From the NCBI GenBank assembly GCA_054601695.1, contig BAAHQB010000011.1:248001-312000 (forward strand): a DNA stretch of 64,000 nucleotides, written 5' to 3'. This document shows positions 1 through 64,000 of this stretch, piece by piece. The stretch comes from Amorphochlora amoebiformis (Eukaryota; Cercozoa; Chlorarachniophyceae). Position numbers and translations under genes: made by a program. The notes beneath the pieces are model-generated. The model saw nothing but the letters and a program-made list of their open reading frames with translations, made no database searches and was not told the DNA's origin. Within the stretch, counting starts at the first letter, position 1, and every line of letters begins with the position of its first letter.

Positions 1-184
1 TAATCCTAACCCTAACCCTACCCTAACCCTAACCCTACCCTAACCCTAACCCTAAACCCTGACACTAATCCCTAAACCTAATCTCTAAACTTAACCGAGC
101 ACTTTTTTATCTCAATCCTAACCTTAACCCTAATCCCTAGCCTAAACCCTAACCCTAACTCTTAACCCTAAACCTAACCCTTAG

Positions 185-23155
<22,971 letters not shown>

Positions 23156-24071
23156 ATACATATCATCAGACTTAAAGTATATGGAACCGCCCTCAAGAGA
23201 CGCCCCAAGCCCAAGCTCTACTAACCGACGAGTCAAAGAAGATCTGATCCTCGATATCTAGCTATGAGATGCGATACTCGATATCTAGCTGTAATTATAA
23301 CTAATCGAAGTCTGCCGCCAGTGTAGGGACGCGTCTTAAGCCTGCATGCTCTACGCTGCCAATACCAGTCTGTATATACACCTAGTATACACGTACAGGC
23401 TGTACTTTTTTTCACTATCTTTGGTGAAGTTATAGGACTCGGAATCTAGGGACTATGAAGAACGTATTTTGCCGAAAGTGCTCAGCTGTCTAGGCTGTCC
23501 CTAGTGTCCATCTAGTCCATGTGCGAAAATTGGGAATTTTATTCAGATTTTGTACGATCGAATTGTGCTAGCTAGGTTCTTATCATAGGCTCCTAGGGCT
23601 CGAAGATCTTATGGTCGTTCCCACAACCCGGACAACTGGGGTGCTTTTGTGTGTATGTGTGTGTGTTTGTGTGTCTAGATGGATATGAGTAAGACGGATG
23701 TAGACTGTGACTAGTATGACTAGATCTAGTAGATGAGCCTAGAGACTAGAGAGAGTCATACTCTAGATATACTAGTCATAACCTAGATAACGAAGGACTA
23801 TCTGACTATGTCTAGTATGTGAGGAACTAGCTAGATGATGCGTGATGAACTCAGACGGTTTGAGCTGTACCACTATATAGTTAGGTTATGTATCCATATG
23901 ATCTTGCTAGTATTCTAGGTATTTATAAAAACTGGTACTAGACAAACAATATACATACATATATATATATATATCTAGATATATAAATATCTAGATTGTA
24001 TATTTGTCATATATCAAGAAATTTTAATAATTAGTTCAATTTGAATTTCGCAATCAATATATCTCTGTAAG
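23156..24071. other. Convergent intergenic spacer rich in CTAG
   Basis: Lies between the stop codons of gene 1 (+) and SLX4 (-), so it holds both 3' UTRs. It has almost no microsatellite. I count about 27 CTAG tetramers between 23256 and 23995, many in overlapping or mirrored settings such as GACTAGATCTAGTAG. No ORF of interest. Confidence 0.7.
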
Positions 24072-38353
<14,282 letters not shown>

Positions 38354-38465
38354 CGCAGCATGAGTGTCCTTCTGCGTGACAGCACCAATGTCATCCAGTG
38401 TGACTACGTTGAACGTCACGTAGCGTGACACACCGTGTAGTGACAATTGTCCTTCGGCGTGACAC
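38354..38465. promoter_or_regulatory. Candidate bidirectional promoter between SLX4 and gene 3
   Basis: These 112 bases separate the proposed SLX4 ATG (38353, minus) from the gene 3 ATG (38466, plus). They are free of the microsatellites that fill nearly everything else nearby. GTGAC or GTCAC occurs about six times (near 38376, 38400, 38415, 38425, 38440, 38459), two of them in the similar settings CTTCTGCGTGACA and CTTCGGCGTGACA. Inverted arms CTACGT and ACGTAG lie at 38404-38423. The interval also stays open in the SLX4 frame, so part of it may be translated. Confidence 0.55.
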
Positions 38466-57945
<19,480 letters not shown>

Positions 57946-58066
57946 CCCGCTAAGCATTACTACGATTAGCGCGCCGCTACGGTTAATACGTCATCTATTC
58001 CTAACACTAACTCTGACCTTACGCCGTTTTATACGCAATCTAAAGCTAGCTTAGGTATATGTATAT

Positions 58067-58105
<39 letters not shown>

Positions 58106-58434
58106 ATATATTCACATACACATATATATGATATATATATATATATATATGACACATATATACATACACACATATATGATACACATACACATATAAATAT
58201 ATTTATATGTTTCATGTCGCCTTACCTAATCCTAACGTAACCGAAAATGGCGATCAATTGTACCTATTGTCGTTAGGGTGACCCTAATCCTAACCCTACC
58301 TCTGGCCCAGTCTAATCCAAAAATTGGTTCTAACTTTGATGTTGAATGCGTATATTAGATATATATATATATATATATATATATAGATATACTTATATAT
58401 ATATATATATTATATATGGATATATGGATATTCT

Positions 58435-58556
<122 letters not shown>

Positions 58557-58621
58557 ATGATGTATATTAAAACTTATATAATATGTAATATATAATATCT
58601 AATATATGTAAATAATCATAG

Positions 58622-58699
58622 GTGCGAAATGCGGATGCTCAAGATTTTTGTAATATTATTTTTTCGCCTTTAAAAATTGAGATTATTATTCGGCAAAAG
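58622..58699 (+). CDS. Candidate internal exon, unknown gene
   Basis: Between acceptor CATAG and donor GTTGAT the frame reads [20 protein letters not shown] and IIIRQK, 26 codons, phase 0 at both ends. Short diverged copies of the sequence after the donor (GTTCGTGTTCAGATGTTTAC) occur at 58711 and 58847. A possible next piece in phase is IYRRVSE at 59526-59545. No function can be given. Confidence 0.4.
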
Positions 58700-58727
58700 G
58701 TTGATCGTTCGTGTTCAGATGTTTACA

Positions 58728-58773
<46 letters not shown>

Positions 58774-58925
58774 AATATGTAATGTGTAATGTGTGTATAA
58801 TATATAATATATGTATATGTGTGATGTTTATTGTAAGGTTGCTTGTTCGTGTCCAGATGTTTACATGAGATGTTTATTGTCTGTACATAGAAGTATTTAT
58901 GCAAATCGATATGTGTAAATCTGTT

Positions 58926-59003
<78 letters not shown>

Positions 59004-59077
59004 TTACATATATGTATGCAAAGTAATACTGTAAATTTTAGATATTTTTCAATACATTTTTTTTATTTATACATAAT

Positions 59078-59113
<36 letters not shown>

Positions 59114-59216
59114 ATATATTATGTGTACATACAATACAAAAACATTTAATATAACTAATGTACTTTGATCGGACATACTGATATTATTGTACTTCATATA
59201 CATAAAAACTATATTC

Positions 59217-59276
<60 letters not shown>

Positions 59277-59351
59277 ATATGTATATATATAATATATGTA
59301 TATATATATATATATATATACCATGGTCCTATTGTACATTATTGGGGCAAA

Positions 59352-59392
<41 letters not shown>

Positions 59393-59484
59393 CATGTGTG
59401 TGTGTGTGTGTGTGTGTATATAGAAACTATAGATATATGTACATATATATATATATATGTAGATATATGTATTTATATATATAC

Positions 59485-59518
<34 letters not shown>

Positions 59519-59638
59519 ATATAGATTTATCGAAGAGTCTCTGAGTACTACATATATGTTTAATAAGTGGTGTATATCTTTCCAACTCAACATGTGTACT
59601 CCATACTAGCATAAGTCTATATTGTCATATATATATGT

Positions 59639-59687
<49 letters not shown>

Positions 59688-59818
59688 TATATAAATTGTA
59701 GATACATCTAGTATATCATGATATAATATACATATAATATATATATATACATTTATCATGATACACATATATTATGAAATATATATATATATATAAATAA
59801 ATATATAAATATGTTATG

Positions 59819-59872
<54 letters not shown>

Positions 59873-59914
59873 TCATGATACATATATATTATGAAATATG
59901 TATATATATATATT

Positions 59915-59945
<31 letters not shown>

Positions 59946-60140
59946 ATATATATATATATGTATAATATATATATGTGTGTATATATATATATCATGATAC
60001 ATATATATTATGAAATATATATATATATAGTAAATAATTATATATATAAATATATATATATATATACATATATGAATAAGTTAAAAATAACAAGGTCTTG
60101 CCAACCTTGATCTAAAAGAATCCAAAAGACCACCTCTCAT

Positions 60141-60185
60141 ATGCCAAAACTCCTCAACCCTTTCGATATCGACGAGTCTTCAAAG
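60141..60185 (+). CDS. Candidate first exon
   Basis: ATG followed by PKLLNPFDIDESSK and a GTACGT donor. The composition is protein-like and the interval is free of microsatellite. An alternative frame open across 60088-60184 exists, so the start is not certain. No continuing exon was identified. Confidence 0.35.
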
Positions 60186-60186
60186 G

Positions 60187-60960
60187 TACGTCTAGGTCGT
60201 TGAAGTTAAGAAACTTCGACTCCTAAGAGACCACGAGCGTCGTGAGACGCTTCGAATTCTGCCGATTCGTTTCTCATCAACCCTCTCAATTCAACTAAGG
60301 AGGTGTCTGATAATGGAAAACCATTTTTTCCTGGCGAAATCGTCAAGTTTTACGAGTAGACTTGGGTGTCTTCGACTACCTGCGAGAATTCTCGGAATCG
60401 CGCATGGCCAGGTCGACTCCTATGTAGCCGCACACGTTGAGACGCTTCGAATTCAACGCACCTGCCATTCGCTTCCGATCGAACTCTTCCAGTTCAATTA
60501 AGGGGTTGCCTGGTGATGGAAAACCACTTTTTCCTGGCGAAATCGTCAAGTTTTACGGGTAGACATAGGAGTCTAAACATTGCTTCGACAACCTGCGAGA
60601 ATTCTCGGAATCGCGCATGGCCAGTTCGACCTCTATGTAGCCGCCAAGGTTGAGACGCTTCGAATTCAACTTGCTTGCAATTCTCTCCCATCGACCTCCT
60701 CCCGTTCAACTAAGGAGGTGTCTGATGATGGAAACCCACTTTTTCCTGGCGAAATTGTCAAGTCTTACGAGTAGACATGGGCGTCTAAACATTGCTTCGA
60801 ATACCCACAAAAAGGCTCGGAATAGCGCACAGCCAGTTCTATCGAACTCCTCGTCTAAGGGTTATCTGGTTTTGTTATTTCTTGGCGAAAATCCGTCAGA
60901 AGCTACCTTTACAATACTTTGGTTTAAACATCTTCACGTTTCCTCCCACTTCATGGTGCA
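60187..60960 (+). repeat. Tandem repeat of roughly 193-215 bases
   Basis: GAGACGCTTCGAATTC recurs near 60244, 60439 and 60653, and TTTTTCCTGGCGAAATCGTC near 60325, 60527 and 60739, with a degraded fourth unit near 60875. Each full unit contains CGAGAATTCTCGGAATCGCG, with the palindrome CGAGAATTCTCG. It is not AT-rich and unlike every other repeat here. No convincing ORF. Confidence 0.8.
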
Positions 60961-61430
60961 TCACGTTTAAGGCCCCGAAGGACTTTATCAATGCAAAAAC
61001 TAGTAATGCAATATTCTTGGTGTTCCTTGACAGATAGACGAGTCTAAAAACATTGTGATGCATTATTTCATCCGCCTAAAAAAAGTGGGTTTTGGCCAAA
61101 CATGTAATACCCAATAAAATATCTATAATCTTCCAGATATATAGATATATATATATGCTATATTAAAGACTTTTGCATTTATTAATATTGCAAATATTAT
61201 TAATAGTAATTAATAAAATAATGAACTTTTTCTTCAAAGAGAACTTCATATATTATTTTTAAAAAAATTGAAATAATAATATGTTTCTTGTCGTTTGAAA
61301 CGAAATGGCCGAAACCAACCCGAATCTTTTTTATTTTTTCGGCTTTTGGGTTCCGATCCAAACTGGTCTGGGCTCCGACCCGCACGGGTGCTCACAACGA
61401 TTCCACACGTCGACGACACTGCGTGTTCGA

Positions 61431-63062
<1,632 letters not shown>

Positions 63063-63083
63063 ACGTGACATATAAGAGTGACA

Positions 63084-63122
63084 GGGAACCCTCTCTCTCT
63101 CTCTCTCTCTTTTACTCTCCCA

Positions 63123-63159
<37 letters not shown>

Positions 63160-63181
63160 GCTCCTCTCTCTCCCTCTCTCT

Positions 63182-63224
<43 letters not shown>

Positions 63225-63284
63225 TCTCCCACTCTCTCCCTCTCTCTCTCTCTCTCTCTCTTGCTCCTCTCTCTCCCTCTCTCT

Positions 63285-63331
<47 letters not shown>

Positions 63332-63390
63332 ACTCTCTCTCTCTCTCTCCCTCTCTCCCTCTTACTCTCTCCCTCTCTCTCCCTCTCTCC

Positions 63391-63475
<85 letters not shown>

Positions 63476-63564
63476 TCTCTCCCTCTCTCTCCCTCTCTCC
63501 CTCTTACTCTCTCCCTCTCTCTCCCTCTCTCCCTCTTACTCTCTCCCTCTCTCTCCCTCTCTCC

Positions 63565-63598
<34 letters not shown>

Positions 63599-63626
63599 TG
63601 CTCCTCTCTCTCCCTCTCTCTCTCAT

Positions 63627-63658
<32 letters not shown>

Positions 63659-63680
63659 CCTCTCTCTACCTCTCATTCTC

Positions 63681-63778
<98 letters not shown>

Positions 63779-63787
63779 TCTCCTCTC

Positions 63788-63824
<37 letters not shown>

Positions 63825-63960
63825 CTCTCTCTGTCTCTCCCTCTCTCTCACACTCTCTCTCCCTCTCTCTCCCTCTCTCTCCGAGAGAGAGAGAGGGAGA
63901 AAGAGAGAGAGAGAGAAAGAGAAAAAGAAAGAGAGAGAGAGAAAGCGAGAGAGAGAAAGG

Positions 63961-63991
<31 letters not shown>

Positions 63992-64000
63992 AGAGGACAA
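63084..64000. repeat. CT tract turning into GA tract at window end
   Basis: (CT)n with repeated TTTACTCTCCCACTCTC and TTGCTCCTCTCTCTCCC modules from 63084. At 63881-63884 (CCGA) it switches abruptly to (GA)n, which continues to 64000. The junction is an inverted repeat. No gene seen. Confidence 0.9.

Noticed and set aside
1-180. True telomere at window start
   Set aside because: The repeats are degenerate and an internal exon follows after an acceptor, so gene 1 must continue upstream.

Overview
This is a nuclear window from an unidentified, probably unicellular, eukaryote. It is not bacterial: the ORFs that look long are mostly readings of (TA)n, (CT)n and (CCCTAA)n repeats. Real coding sequence consists of short islands of about 20-640 bases. 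Their ends carry GT...AG (two GC...AG) splice sites and their codon phases fit from one island to the next. Splicing by eye recovers three genes. The dispersed repeat is CCCTAA/TTAGGG, the telomere type of many protists, fungi and animals; this is not enough to name the organism. The genetic code looks standard. I saw no rRNA, tRNA, CRISPR array or transposase.

Gene 1 (+, 185-23155, 5' end outside the window) has 31 small exons and 577 residues in the window. It encodes two complete cyclic-nucleotide-binding (cNMP) domains followed by an RGS box and a basic/polar tail ending in TAG. Nearly all introns are (TA)n, (CT)n or (CCCTAA)n.

A repeat-poor, CTAG-rich spacer (23156-24071) separates gene 1 from convergent gene 2. 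Gene 2 (-, 24072-38353, 21 exons, about 1000 residues) is SLX4, the nuclease scaffold. It has two N-terminal UBZ zinc fingers, a long disordered middle with low-complexity repeats and SUMO-interaction-like motifs, a SAP-like segment and the C-terminal SLX1-binding domain.

A 112-base non-repetitive interval full of GTGAC/GTCAC motifs lies between the SLX4 start and divergent gene 3, and is probably a shared promoter. Gene 3 (+, 38466-57945, about 28 exons, about 1110 residues) begins with Tudor-like segments, then has a C2HC zinc finger, long coding minisatellites and an unrecognised C-terminal region. Its first eight exons could instead end as a separate 271-residue protein at 43934.

From 57946 on there are only isolated candidate exons (58622, 60141, 61431, 63006 on +; 62408 on -), a roughly 205-base tandem repeat, and a terminal CT/GA tract.

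Two patterns stand out. First, introns of all three genes carry arrays of truncated copies of the neighbouring exon's edge, each with its splice site, separated by microsatellite. Second, telomere-like repeats in introns tend to be oriented by gene strand, CCCTAA before 3' splice sites and TTAGGG after some 5' splice sites, so the repeat seems to supply branch-point, pyrimidine-tract and donor sequence. A short dispersed element with a (CTAACC)n tail occurs about 14 times.
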